Source: Pectobacterium wasabiae CFBP 3304 (lineage in GTDB: Bacteria > Pseudomonadota > Gammaproteobacteria > Enterobacterales > Enterobacteriaceae). From it: a DNA stretch of 64,000 bases. The stretch is from positions 620,001-684,000 of the forward strand of contig NZ_CP015750.1 in the NCBI RefSeq assembly GCF_001742185.1, written 5' to 3'. Both the position numbers and the translations under genes were made by a program. A model generated the notes under the pieces. It worked only from the letters and a program-made list of their open reading frames with translations. It was not told the origin of the DNA and ran no database searches. Positions 55,830-64,000 of the stretch are shown in pieces (the stretch's first letter is position 1; the number at the start of each line of letters is the position of its first letter).

Positions 55830-55885
55830 CCCTAAATCATTCGAGTTTCAGGAAGGCGGCCATCGCGGGTATTGCGCGATGGCCG
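55829..55885. repeat. ERIC-end-like remnant and hairpin after the MCP gene
   Basis: ACCCTAAATCATTCGAGTTT and a few further bases at 55829-55860 resemble the left end of the element at 30084. It is joined to an 11-bp perfect stem, CGGCCATCGCG (55857-55867) with CGCGATGGCCG (55875-55885), which may end MCP transcription though no T run follows. Confidence 0.5.
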
Positions 55886-56075
55886 TTACTTGAGTATTAT
55901 GCCGACGTTTTTTTCACCCATCCCCACTGACAAAGGAGACGACATCATGACAACACTTACTCTGATTCTTTGCAGGACATCTCGGGTCTAATTACCGCAT
56001 TCTTTTCCGCTTTGCGTTATCCCCCTAGCTGTAGCCTGCCTTACCCTATTTTTAAATTGATCAGCAGGATGATCT

Positions 56076-57197
56076 ATGGGCAATGCTATTCGCTCTATTT
56101 CGGCGCGCGTCAGTGTGATCGCGACGGAAAATACCTGGATTGAAGATAAAGCAATCCAACAGCTTCAAATTACATCACAACTTCCCGATATGGTACGCGT
56201 GGCCGGTATGCCAGATTTGCATCCAGGCCGCGGTTACCCGATTGGGGCTGCATTTTTTTCACAACGGCGCTTCTACCCCGCTCTGGTCGGAAACGATATC
56301 GGCTGCGGCATGGCGCTATGGCGCACTGGCCTGAACGCCAACAAAATTTCGCTGGATAAGCTGGAAAAACGGCTTGGCAATATCGATGGGCCACTGGAAG
56401 ACGATATCGATATTCCACCCGAACTGGCAGATTTCCGCTATTCGCTGGGCACCATCGGCGGCGGTAACCACTTTGCAGAATTGCAGCAGCTTGATGAAAT
56501 TTATCAGCCCGATACGCTGCACGCTCTGCACATTGATCCTAAACAGTTGCTGTTGCTCGTGCATAGCGGCTCACGCGGCTTAGGGCAAACCATATTAGAA
56601 GCCCACGTGCGGGAGTTCGGTCATCAGGGTCTTGAAGCCAATACGCCTGCCGCAGAGTCTTATCTGGAACAGCATCAGTTTGCACTGACGTTTGCCACCA
56701 ACAACCGGCGGCTGATCGCGCAACGAATGCTGGAACGTTGGCATACGGAAGGCGATGCCGCACTGGACGTGAACCACAATCTGGTGACATCGACGACGAT
56801 TGAGGGCATTTCCGGCTGGCTGCACCGCAAAGGCGCGACACCCGCCGACTGCGGCCCGGTTATCATCCCCGGTTCACGCGGCGACTACAGCTATATCGTG
56901 CAACCTATATCTCATGCCGACAGCCTGTATTCACTGGCTCATGGCGCAGGCAGAAAGTGGATGCGCACGGAGTGTAAGGATCGACTGTCTTCACGTTATA
57001 GCGTCCAGCAACTGGCGCGTACGCGTTTCGGCAGCCGTGTGATTTGTCAGGACAGGCAACTTATTTTTCAGGAAGCACCAGAAGCCTACAAACCGATAGA
57101 CAGCGTGATCGGTGCGATGCAGCAGGCAGGATTAATTACACTGATTGCTCGCCTGAAACCGGTGCTCACCTACAAAACGCGCGGGGAGGATAAATGA
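56076..57197 (+). CDS. RtcB-family RNA ligase (RtcB2)
   Basis: GTP- and Mn2+-dependent ligase joining 2',3'-cyclic-phosphate (or 3'-phosphate) to 5'-OH RNA ends. At 373 residues it is shorter than canonical RtcB (about 408). Active-site motifs are complete: MPDLHPG, GNDIGCG (metal ligand Cys77), [25 protein letters not shown] and [10 protein letters not shown] with the guanylylated His289. It overlaps prfH by 4 bp (ATGA). RtcB paralogues paired with PrfH are reported to reseal 16S rRNA cut at the decoding centre. No archease or rtcA is present here, so this is not the classic rtcBA operon. Confidence 0.92.
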   Translation: MGNAIRSISARVSVIATENTWIEDKAIQQLQITSQLPDMVRVAGMPDLHPGRGYPIGAAFFSQRRFYPALVGNDIGCGMALWRTGLNANKISLDKLEKRLGNIDGPLEDDIDIPPELADFRYSLGTIGGGNHFAELQQLDEIYQPDTLHALHIDPKQLLLLVHSGSRGLGQTILEAHVREFGHQGLEANTPAAESYLEQHQFALTFATNNRRLIAQRMLERWHTEGDAALDVNHNLVTSTTIEGISGWLHRKGATPADCGPVIIPGSRGDYSYIVQPISHADSLYSLAHGAGRKWMRTECKDRLSSRYSVQQLARTRFGSRVICQDRQLIFQEAPEAYKPIDSVIGAMQQAGLITLIARLKPVLTYKTRGEDK

Positions 57198-57820
57198 TAT
57201 TGCTTCAACTTTCCGCCGCACAGGGACCGGACGAATGCATGCTGGCAACGGCAAAAGCGTTGCAAGCTCTGATTCGCGATGCCGCACGACAAGGCATCGA
57301 ATCTGAAATCATCGAAACCGAAGCAGGGAAACGTTCCGGCACGCTACGTTCCGCACTGGTTCTGCTAAACGGTGAGCAGGCAGAACCGCTGGCTGCCAGT
57401 TGGTGCGGTACGCTTCAATGGACGTGCAATAGTCCGTGGCGTAAAGGTGGCGGACGCAAGAACTGGTTTATCGGCGTCGCACGCTTTCATCAGGAACAGG
57501 CATTTGCCGATAACGAGATTCGTTTTGAAACCACCAAATCCTCCGGCCCCGGCGGACAACATGTGAATAAAACTGAGTCTGCCGTCCGCGCCACCCATGT
57601 TGCCAGCGGTATCACGGTAAAGGTGCAGAGTGAACGCAGTCAGCACGCTAACAAGCGTCTGGCCTGTTATCTCATCGCCTATCGCCTGGAGACGTTACAG
57701 CAACAACAGCACGCTGAACTACGCGCACAGCGGCGTCTGTTCCACCATCAGATAGAACGCGGCAATCCGGTAAAAGTCTTCAAAGGTGAAGATTTCACGC
57801 TGGTCACCGCCTCGCGCTAA
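57194..57820 (+). CDS. prfH: Peptide chain release factor homologue PrfH
   Basis: 208-residue class-I release-factor homologue. It keeps the peptidyl-tRNA hydrolysis motif GGQ (residues 120-122, in [21 protein letters not shown]) but lacks the full RF1/RF2 codon-recognition superdomain. PrfH is reported to recognise ribosomes whose decoding-centre rRNA has been cleaved and to release the stalled peptide so that RtcB2 can repair the cut. The start overlaps the rtcB2 stop, so the two products are made together. Confidence 0.93.
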   Translation: MILLQLSAAQGPDECMLATAKALQALIRDAARQGIESEIIETEAGKRSGTLRSALVLLNGEQAEPLAASWCGTLQWTCNSPWRKGGGRKNWFIGVARFHQEQAFADNEIRFETTKSSGPGGQHVNKTESAVRATHVASGITVKVQSERSQHANKRLACYLIAYRLETLQQQQHAELRAQRRLFHHQIERGNPVKVFKGEDFTLVTASR

Positions 57821-57829
57821 CCTCAACTC

Positions 57830-57866
57830 ACGGGCGGGCATCGATTGCCTGCCCGTTATTTTTTCT
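57830..57866 (+). terminator. Terminator of rtcB2-prfH
   Basis: ACGGGCGGGCA and TGCCTGCCCGT pair (one G-U) and are followed by TATTTTTTC, 10 bp past the prfH stop. The T run overlaps the end of the converging gene. Confidence 0.85.
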
Positions 57867-58314
57867 CGGAAATGGCCTTAAAGTATTGGGATAAGCTAAA
57901 CGGCACCTGTAAAGCCGGCTGTTTGCCGAGTCGATTAAGTTCATCGCGATGCGAGGCTATCCATTGCTGCTGCAAGGGCTTCAACGTCGTTGTCCGCGCC
58001 GCAATGAGCGAATCCAGGAAATTCCGCTCGCCTTCCACCGCCAAATGGAATGCTTTTATCGCCAGTTTATCCACCTCACTGCCGGTACAACTATTCATCG
58101 CCTGTTCATTCAAATAAACAAGCGCGGTGGCTTTATCATCGTTGTTTAACGTCCAGAACCAGTCGTTTTCAGACGGCAGCGCGACAGGCCTATCCTTCCC
58201 CCGCTCACGGCACTGCTGATAGATCGAATCTAATTCGTGTAGTGAAGGTTCGGCAGCATGTATATAGCCAGCAATAAAGAAGAAAAAGATAAACCTACTT
58301 ATTGTACGATGCAT
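57856..58314 (-). CDS. Hypothetical exported protein
   Basis: 152 residues from the ATG at 58314, chosen over the GTG two codons upstream because GGAAG lies 7 nt before it. A signal peptide (about 1-20: basic start, FIFFFFIAGYI core, cleavage near HAA) is followed by a hydrophilic, helix-rich mature part with two cysteines (QQCRERG, NSCTGSE), possibly disulfide-bonded. Its layout vaguely recalls small periplasmic inhibitor or immunity proteins, but I recognise no family. It overlaps the end of the upstream gene by 20 bp and converges on prfH. Confidence 0.65.
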   Translation of the reverse strand: MHRTISRFIFFFFIAGYIHAAEPSLHELDSIYQQCRERGKDRPVALPSENDWFWTLNNDDKATALVYLNEQAMNSCTGSEVDKLAIKAFHLAVEGERNFLDSLIAARTTTLKPLQQQWIASHRDELNRLGKQPALQVPFSLSQYFKAISEKK

Positions 58315-58630
58315 AGACACACTTCCAGAACTCTGACTCTCCTCCTACGGAAGACCACGCCATTGGCTCTACTACCTGATCCAATTTATGCCTGAGAATA
58401 TTCGGTATACCAGCCATCGCTTGACCGTAAAGTTCCCAATCATAATCGCTAACATTATAAGTGACATCTTTAGCACTACGTGGATCGCTGAAAATACTGT
58501 AAGGAGGGGTTGTTGAAACAGCGAATGCTAGTCGGTTTGCACTATCAACTAGTGTGTTGATTTGTTCGATTGCCTCTACCGAACGAGCACTTAAGGTGAG
58601 TTCCTTGATCTGACAAGTGGCAATTCCCAT
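58295..58630 (-). CDS. Hypothetical cytosolic protein
   Basis: 111 residues with no signal peptide or TM helix; GGAG lies 6 nt before the ATG at 58630. A helical N-terminal half (LSARSVEAIEQINTLVDSANRLAF) is followed by a Trp/Tyr-rich half (VSDYDWELYGQAMAGI, PMAWSSVGGESEFWKCVY). I recognise no family. Codons and flanks are more AT-rich than the neighbouring core genes, consistent with acquired DNA. It is first in a two-gene unit with the exported protein, and the 20-bp overlap suggests a functional pair. Confidence 0.6.
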   Translation of the reverse strand: MGIATCQIKELTLSARSVEAIEQINTLVDSANRLAFAVSTTPPYSIFSDPRSAKDVTYNVSDYDWELYGQAMAGIPNILRHKLDQVVEPMAWSSVGGESEFWKCVYASYNK

Positions 58631-58807
58631 GCCCTACTCCATCCAAGTAAATGATTACAAAAATCTGATCGTTTATTCCCGTTCTCATGCCCATGAACAA
58701 ATTAAAATAAGCAATTAATAATAATCTGGTCAACCAAAATTAAGCCTTTATCGTAGATTTTGTAACGGTGCTACACTCCCGCTATCTATTCCTGTCAGGC
58801 TGAAGCG

Positions 58808-59116
58808 ATGAACATCGTACGGATACTTTTTTTACCCTTAATACTGATACTGTCCGGTTGCCAGCTCATACAAGGAAAACCAGTCGCAGCACCACCGCCT
58901 GCAGAGAAAGCGCTCGAAATTCGCTACGCGCAAACCAACCAGTTAGAAAAAGTGGGGGCGATCTCCGCGACCGTACGCGGGAACGCAGACGATGCCGATC
59001 GTGCCATTCAGCAAAAAGCCGATGCCTCCGGTGCACATTATTATGTGATTGTACTGAAATCCGAGGCCGCCACGCTCCCCGGTTTGTGGTCTGTACGCGC
59101 CGTGCTGTATCGCTGA
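58808..59116 (+). CDS. bsmA: Biofilm peroxide resistance lipoprotein BsmA
   Basis: 102-residue DUF1471 (YhcN-like) lipoprotein. The signal peptide ends in a lipobox LILSGCQ, followed by a short linker and the fold EIRYAQTNQLEKVGAISATVRGNADDADRAIQQKADASGAHYYVIV. E. coli BsmA (YjfO) protects biofilms against peroxide and acid. The outer-membrane destination is inferred from Gln after the lipid Cys. Confidence 0.9.
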   Translation: MNIVRILFLPLILILSGCQLIQGKPVAAPPPAEKALEIRYAQTNQLEKVGAISATVRGNADDADRAIQQKADASGAHYYVIVLKSEAATLPGLWSVRAVLYR

Positions 59117-59136
59117 ATCGTCGGGACATGCTGTAA

Positions 59137-59163
59137 AAAAATACCGGGAAGATTCCCGGTATC
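59137..59163. terminator. Terminator between bsmA and yjfL
   Basis: ATACCGGGAA and TTCCCGGTAT form a stem with a 2-base loop; the A run before it becomes the T run on the minus strand, so it serves yjfL best. Confidence 0.8.
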
Positions 59164-59179
59164 ATCATGCAGAAACAGA

Positions 59180-59578
59180 TTAATACGACATACACGCCGC
59201 ATTCAGAATGCCCCCGCTGAGCGAAGCGGCGCAGAGAAAGGCACCGGACGCAGTATCGTTATTCTGGATATGTTGGCTGAGGCGCGGCATATACAGGCGC
59301 ACAGCGAAATAAATCAATAGTTGCACCACCAGCGCGACCACACCCCAGGTGATGTAATCCACCAGACTCACCGAATTAATCGCCGCACTGGAAAGTGGAA
59401 TCACATAGCCAATCAACGCCCCACCAAACCCAATAGCGGCTGTACCGTTGTTCTCTTTAATCAGCGCCCATTCATCATGCGGCGTAACGCGGGTGTAAAT
59501 AAACAAAAAGGCCAGCACCATGGCAAACCCGATAAAGAAATAGGACGCGAAAGCGAGTAGCGACGTAACAATAGGCAT
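59180..59578 (-). CDS. yjfL: DUF350 membrane protein YjfL
   Basis: 132 residues from the ATG at 59578 (AAGGA 8 nt upstream), with about four TM helices and the segment IGYVIPLSSAAINSVSLVDYITWG, which matches E. coli YjfL. Function unknown. In E. coli it lies in the yjfI-yjfC cluster; here it stands alone. Confidence 0.9.
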   Translation of the reverse strand: MPIVTSLLAFASYFFIGFAMVLAFLFIYTRVTPHDEWALIKENNGTAAIGFGGALIGYVIPLSSAAINSVSLVDYITWGVVALVVQLLIYFAVRLYMPRLSQHIQNNDTASGAFLCAASLSGGILNAACMSY

Positions 59579-59617
59579 AGCGATATTCCTTTTAAATAAG
59601 ACACGTTGGCGCGTCAC

Positions 59618-59944
59618 AATAGGTAAGGGAAAGGATGGAGAATTATAGATGATTCATGCATAGCAAAGCGTTTATACATGACTTTCCGTGATAAGCAATG
59701 CCGGGATCCCCTGCGTGGCGCTTTACCCCCTAGCCGTTGTATCTACACGAATATCCTCACATTGTTTGAGAAAATGAATAAGTATTGCGCCTGAAATGCC
59801 GATAACGGATAAGGTATTTTTATCAATAATATAGGAGCCTTTTTCACTTTCATCACCTGCCCTTTTTACACAACACACAACGACAACTAATCCGTTATTG
59901 GCCTGCTATGACGGTAATAATTAATGAAAAAAAGGAAGAAGTTT
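59618..59944. other. Intergenic region yjfL-MCP
   Basis: 327 bp between divergent genes, AT-rich near the chemoreceptor. I see no gene, strong hairpin or recognisable operator in it. Confidence 0.5.
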
Positions 59945-61476
59945 ATGCTGCGCTGGATGTCATTTCAAAATCTGTCAGTAACACGCAAGTTATTGGTAGG
60001 GTTTGGTTTATTGCTCATCATGGGAGTGATTCTTTCCATGGTTGGCTTTTATGGATTATACAATAGCGACCAATCGTTAAAACGCATTAGCCGCCTTGGT
60101 GCCATTTATGACAAGACCGTTGTCGCCCGAGAAGGCAACTTTGGCTATGCGCTGGAGCGTAAAGCACAGTATCTGGAACAACATGACAGCGCTATCGGTA
60201 ATATCAGCGGAGAGCTATCAGCACTGTTGAAGGAAATTGATACGGGGCACTGGCCAGCAGAAGATAAAAGCGCTATTCAGGATATCAGCACGTCACTCAA
60301 TGCCTATCTAACCCAGCGCCAGCAAGTCATGAGCCCGGATGTCAGCCAACAACGGCTTAGTGAATTGAACGATCAGATGGCGCTGTTGCAGGAAAATATC
60401 AATAAGCTTTACTTCACAGAAGAGAGTCGCGCTGGCCGTAACGTCATCAGCAGCGATATCCAACTGGGTGTAATTACGCTGATTGCCATCATACTCGGTC
60501 TGACGACGGCGATTGTTATTTCACGGCAGATCGTTCGCCCACTACACCAGGCGCTACATGCCACTCGCGCGATTGCAGAAGGCGATCTCACGGTACAACT
60601 TCACAATGAGCGCCGCGATGAATTAGGCCAGTTGATTTCAGCCATGGGGCAGATGAACAGCAACCTGCACGGCATGATTGATAAAATTCGCCTCAGCGCG
60701 AATCAAATTTCCTCTGCCGCAGGGGAGATTACCGCCGGTAATTCCGATCTTTCCGTCCGAACCACGCAGCAAGCCGCTGCACTGGAAGAAACTGCCGCCA
60801 GTATGGAACAACTGACGTCAACGGTGAAACAAAATGCTGATAACGCCCATCACGCCAACCGGCTGGTTATGGATGCCTCTGATACCGCGAATCAGGGGGA
60901 GAGCAGGTTTCTAAAGCCGTGAATACCATGCACGGCATTGCACAGAGTTCCCACCGTATTGCTGAAATCACCTCAATGATTAACAGCATCGCGTTCCAAA
61001 CTAACATCCTGGCGCTCAATGCTGCGGTAGAGGCTGCAAGAGCGGGTGAACAAGGTCGTGGTTTTGCCGTCGTCGCCAGTGAGGTGCGCAATCTGGCACA
61101 GCGCAGCGCGCAGGCCGCCAAAGAGATCGATACGCTCATTGGCGAATCGGTTTCGCAGATTAATAACGGTGCGGCACTCGTTAACAGCGCAGGAAAAACG
61201 ATGGAGGGGATTGTAGAGTCCGTGACGCAGGTTCACGCCATCATGAAAGACATTACTACCGCTTCTGACGAGCAGCATCGCGGTATTTCTCAGGTCGGTC
61301 AGGCAATCATAGAAATGGATCAGAACACACAGCAAAACACCGTGCTGGTCGAGCAATCCTCTTCTGCCGCTCACTCGCTGGAACAACAGGCACTCATGCT
61401 TTCCGATGCCGTTTCCGTCTTCCGGCTTTTACATCCTTCACAGCAAGACGTTCGCAGGCTGACATCGGCAGCATAA
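59945..61476 (+). pseudogene. Methyl-accepting chemotaxis protein, frameshifted (4HB-type)
   Basis: One receptor of about 511 residues split in two frames. From the ATG at 59945 (AAGGAAG upstream; an ATG 7 codons earlier is weaker) come TM1, a short periplasmic four-helix domain (about 35-180), TM2 and HAMP, then the first methylation helix. The frame is lost at a run of five G at 60895-60899 and stops at 60920-60922. One more G restores [14 protein letters not shown] and joins the downstream frame, which holds [25 protein letters not shown]. Without correction the signalling tip is lost. No NWETF-like tail. Confidence 0.88.
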
Positions 61477-61486
61477 TCCCAACGAC

Positions 61487-61512
61487 AGAGAGGTGCCCTA
61501 GGGCACCTCTCT
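61487..61512. terminator. Perfect palindrome between the MCP gene and rlmB
   Basis: AGAGAGGTGCCCTAGGGCACCTCTCT is a 26-bp perfect palindrome given here as its two halves, AGAGAGGTGCCCT (61487-61499) and AGGGCACCTCTCT (61500-61512), between convergent genes; a likely bidirectional transcription end. Confidence 0.7.
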
Positions 61513-61532
61513 GCTATCATCCACCGCTCCGA

Positions 61533-62264
61533 TTAGACGCGTTGGCGAACTGCTTCAAACAAACACACACCAGTAGCAACAGACACATTCAGTGAAGACA
61601 CGCTGCCTGCCATCGGGATGCTGATCAACTCATCACAGTGCTCACGGGTCAGACGACGCATGCCTTCCCCTTCCGCGCCCATCACCAGCGCCAACGGCCC
61701 GGTCAGTTTACTTTGGTACAGCGTATGATCCGCTTCACCCGCCGTGCCAACGATCCAGATATTGCGCTCTTGCAGCAGGCGCATCGTTCGAGCCAGATTA
61801 GTCACGCTGATGACTGGCACCGTTTCCGCCGCACCACAGGCTACCTTCTTCACCGTCGCATTCAACTGCGCAGAACGATCGCGCGGGACAATCACCGCAT
61901 GTACACCAGCACCATCTGCATTACGCAGGCACGCACCCAGGTTATGTGGATCGGTTACGCCATCCAATATCAGCAGGAAAGGCGTTTCCAGATGGTCTAA
62001 CATCGCAGGCAGATCGTTTTCCTGATATTTCCGCCCTTCTTTGACCTTCGCTACGATCCCCTGATGCACCGCGTCTTCAGCCTGTTTATCCAGCCATTGA
62101 CGACTCGCCACTTGAATGACGATACCTTGCGCTTCCAGCTCGGCAATCACGGGCTGAAGACGGCGATCGTCGCGCCCTTTCAGAACAAAGACTTCCAGAA
62201 AACGCTGTGGATCGCGCTCAAGCAGTGCCTTAACTGCGTGGATACCGTAAATAATTTCGCTCAT
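61533..62264 (-). CDS. rlmB: 23S rRNA (guanosine-2'-O)-methyltransferase RlmB
   Basis: SPOUT-class enzyme making Gm2251 in the 23S P loop. The 243 residues contain the N-terminal substrate-binding domain ([15 protein letters not shown]) and the knotted SAM-binding domain with [34 protein letters not shown] and [22 protein letters not shown]. Lies downstream of rnr as in E. coli. Confidence 0.97.
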   Translation of the reverse strand: MSEIIYGIHAVKALLERDPQRFLEVFVLKGRDDRRLQPVIAELEAQGIVIQVASRQWLDKQAEDAVHQGIVAKVKEGRKYQENDLPAMLDHLETPFLLILDGVTDPHNLGACLRNADGAGVHAVIVPRDRSAQLNATVKKVACGAAETVPVISVTNLARTMRLLQERNIWIVGTAGEADHTLYQSKLTGPLALVMGAEGEGMRRLTREHCDELISIPMAGSVSSLNVSVATGVCLFEAVRQRV

Positions 62265-62309
62265 TAATACTCTTCAAATTAACCATAACAGGCAGAACCT
62301 GTTCATTAG

Positions 62310-62355
62310 AGATAGAGGTTTCCCCTGCTCCTCTTCATCGAGGAGGAGCAGGTTA
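62310..62355. other. Hairpin between rnr and rlmB
   Basis: CCTGCTCCTC and GAGGAGGAGCAGG form a strong stem near 62317-62346 in the 98-bp gap. No T run follows on the minus strand, so RNA processing or partial attenuation before rlmB is more likely than full termination. Confidence 0.5.
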
Positions 62356-62362
62356 ACTAACC

Positions 62363-64000
62363 TTACTCCGCAGACTTTTTCTTCGCGCGTTTAGCCTTGG
62401 TCGCGGCGGCAATTTTACGCGTTTTTTCTGCGTTCTTTTTCGCTTTATCGCGGTTCTTCTTCGGCTTCACTTTGGGTTTATCCGCCGTCGCGCTGCGATC
62501 GCCTTCTTTGCGGAATGCAGCATCCGGTTCAAAGTTTGCGGCGGCTTTGCTTGGGCTACGACGACGTCGACTTGGCTTCGCCTCACGCGACTCTGGTTTC
62601 TTCGTCCGGTCACGTGCGGTTTTACCTTCGCCGCGCACCTTGCGAGTACTGGAAACCAAGGCGAAATCAATGTTGCGTTCGTCCATATGCACAGCTTCAA
62701 CGCGGATTTCTACTTCATCACCCAGACGATAAACCTGCCCGCGCGATTCACCGATCAGTCGCTGACCGATATTATCGTAACGGTAGTAGTCATTATCCAG
62801 CGTAGAAACGTGTACCAGCCCATCGATAAACAGATCTTTCAGGCGCACAAAGAAGCCAAAACCGGTCACACTGGCGATAATCCCCGTAAAGACTTCACCC
62901 ACATGATCCTGCATAAAGTCGCATTTCAGCCAGTCCGCAACGTCGCGAGTGGCTTCATCCGCACGGCGCTCTGTCATCGAGCAGTGCATGCCCAACTGTA
63001 GCATCTCATTAATATCGCTATGCCAACCGCCCGTTGACGTCCAACGCTCATGACGATCGCTCAACAGATACTTAATCGCACGGTGCAACGACAGATCAGG
63101 ATAACGACGAATTGGCGACGTGAAGTGGCCGTAAGACGTCAAGGCCAGCCCGAAGTGACCGCGGTTTTCCGGATCATAAATCGCCTGTTTCATTGAACGC
63201 AGCAGCATGGTTTGCAGCATTTCCCGATCGGGACGCTCCGCCACTTCGTTCATCAATTCCGCGTAGTCTTTCGGCTGTGGCTTCATTCCGCCTTTCAGCG
63301 TCAGCCCCAGTTCGCCCAGCACGCTACGCAGGGCTAATACATGGTCTTCGCTCGGCTGATCGTGTACGCGGAACAACGCAGGCTCTTCGTTTTTCTCCAC
63401 AAATCTTGCGGCGGAGATATTCGCCAGAATCATGCATTCTTCGATTAGCTTGTGTGCGTCATTACGCACTACGGCTTCCACACGGTCGATACGGCGTTCG
63501 GCGTTGAAAATAAACTTCGCTTCTTCGGTCTCAAACGCGATGCCACCACGTACTTCACGCGCGTGTTCCAACGCTTTATACATGTGGTGTAGCTCTTCCA
63601 GCCCACCAACCAAAGGTTTGTAGTGCTCACGCAGCTCGGCATCGCCTTGCAGAATGTTCCACACTTTGGTGTAGGTCAGACGCGCGTGTGAACTCATCAC
63701 CGCTTCATAGAATTTGTAGGACGACAGCTTGCCCTGCGCCGAGACAGTCATTTCACAGACCATACACAGGCGATCAACCTGTGGGTTAAGCGAACACAGC
63801 CCGTTCGACAGCACTTCCGGCAGCATCGGCACGACCTGCGACGGGAAGTACACCGATGTACCACGCGCCCGCGCTTCATGGTCAAGCGCCGTATTCGGCC
63901 GCACGTAATAGCTCACGTCCGCAATTGCGACCCACAAACGCCAGCCGCCGCCACGTTTCTGTTCACAGTATACGGCGTCATCAAAATCGCGGGCATCTTC
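62363..64000 (-). CDS. rnr: Ribonuclease R (5' part cut by window edge)
   Basis: Processive 3'-5' exoribonuclease that degrades structured RNA. The frame is open to position 64000, where it begins [11 protein letters not shown], the metal-binding aspartate cluster of the RNB active site. It continues with [23 protein letters not shown] and [10 protein letters not shown], a C-terminal S1 domain ([20 protein letters not shown]) and a long Lys/Arg-rich tail ending KKSAE. About 545 residues are present; the cold-shock domains lie outside. RNase R helps degrade damaged rRNA. Confidence 0.97.
   Translation of the reverse strand, partial: EDARDFDDAVYCEQKRGGGWRLWVAIADVSYYVRPNTALDHEARARGTSVYFPSQVVPMLPEVLSNGLCSLNPQVDRLCMVCEMTVSAQGKLSSYKFYEAVMSSHARLTYTKVWNILQGDAELREHYKPLVGGLEELHHMYKALEHAREVRGGIAFETEEAKFIFNAERRIDRVEAVVRNDAHKLIEECMILANISAARFVEKNEEPALFRVHDQPSEDHVLALRSVLGELGLTLKGGMKPQPKDYAELMNEVAERPDREMLQTMLLRSMKQAIYDPENRGHFGLALTSYGHFTSPIRRYPDLSLHRAIKYLLSDRHERWTSTGGWHSDINEMLQLGMHCSMTERRADEATRDVADWLKCDFMQDHVGEVFTGIIASVTGFGFFVRLKDLFIDGLVHVSTLDNDYYRYDNIGQRLIGESRGQVYRLGDEVEIRVEAVHMDERNIDFALVSSTRKVRGEGKTARDRTKKPESREAKPSRRRRSPSKAAANFEPDAAFRKEGDRSATADKPKVKPKKNRDKAKKNAEKTRKIAAATKAKRAKKKSAE

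Noticed and set aside
55946..55990. Tiny ATG frame before rtcB2 (MTTLTLILC...)
   Set aside because: About 14 codons, no conservation visible and no convincing role; possibly chance.

Overview
The window is chromosomal DNA of a plant-associated enterobacterium, most likely a soft-rot Pectobacterium. This rests on enterobacterial core genes whose translations resemble their Escherichia coli counterparts, moderate GC content, an ERIC-type repeat, several chemoreceptor genes and a complete galactarate/glucarate catabolic locus. The genus is inferred from remembered protein families and gene order; no search was run.

Layout. From 1 to 5.5 kb lie the stringent-response synthetase relA (cut by the left edge), the 23S rRNA methyltransferase rlmD and, divergently, the hybrid kinase barA (the GacS/ExpS virulence regulator of soft-rot bacteria). 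From 5.6 to 15.6 kb is one compact hexarate locus: garK, garR, garL, gudD, gudX and gudP on the minus strand, with garD divergent from gudP. Together they import D-glucarate/galactarate, dehydrate both to 5-keto-4-deoxyglucarate, cleave this to pyruvate and tartronate semialdehyde, reduce the latter to glycerate and phosphorylate it. From 16.3 to 18.5 kb are an Aer redox receptor and a FlxA-like protein. From 18.7 to 31.4 kb is housekeeping: ypeB-ligA, the ygiF-glnE-hldE group, ygiM, cca, uppP, folB and plsY. An intact chemoreceptor (31.5 to 33.1 kb) leads into a block resembling the E. coli ppa-to-rnr region: ppa, ytfP-tamB-tamA, msrA, paeA, ytfK, ytfJ, cysQ, cpdB, a flavodoxin, a DUF2502 protein, ytfE, fklB, ytfB, a DUF488 protein, the rpsF-priB-rpsR-rplI ribosomal operon, yjfP, bsmA, yjfL, rlmB and rnr (cut by the right edge).

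The most accessory part is 53.6 to 61.5 kb. It holds two chemoreceptor genes, each broken by one small frameshift in the signalling half, an RtcB2-PrfH rRNA-repair/ribosome-rescue pair, and a two-gene orphan operon (one cytosolic and one exported protein) that converges on prfH.

Non-coding features worth reading: a roughly 100-bp foldback repeat in two copies (about 11.96 and 18.51 kb), an ERIC-like element with an insert holding four successive small hairpins (30.1 to 30.3 kb), shared upstream motifs in the hexarate locus, an NsrR operator before ytfE, an S6:S18-type leader before rpsF, and many convergent terminators. I saw no tRNA, rRNA, CRISPR array, insertion sequence or prophage.
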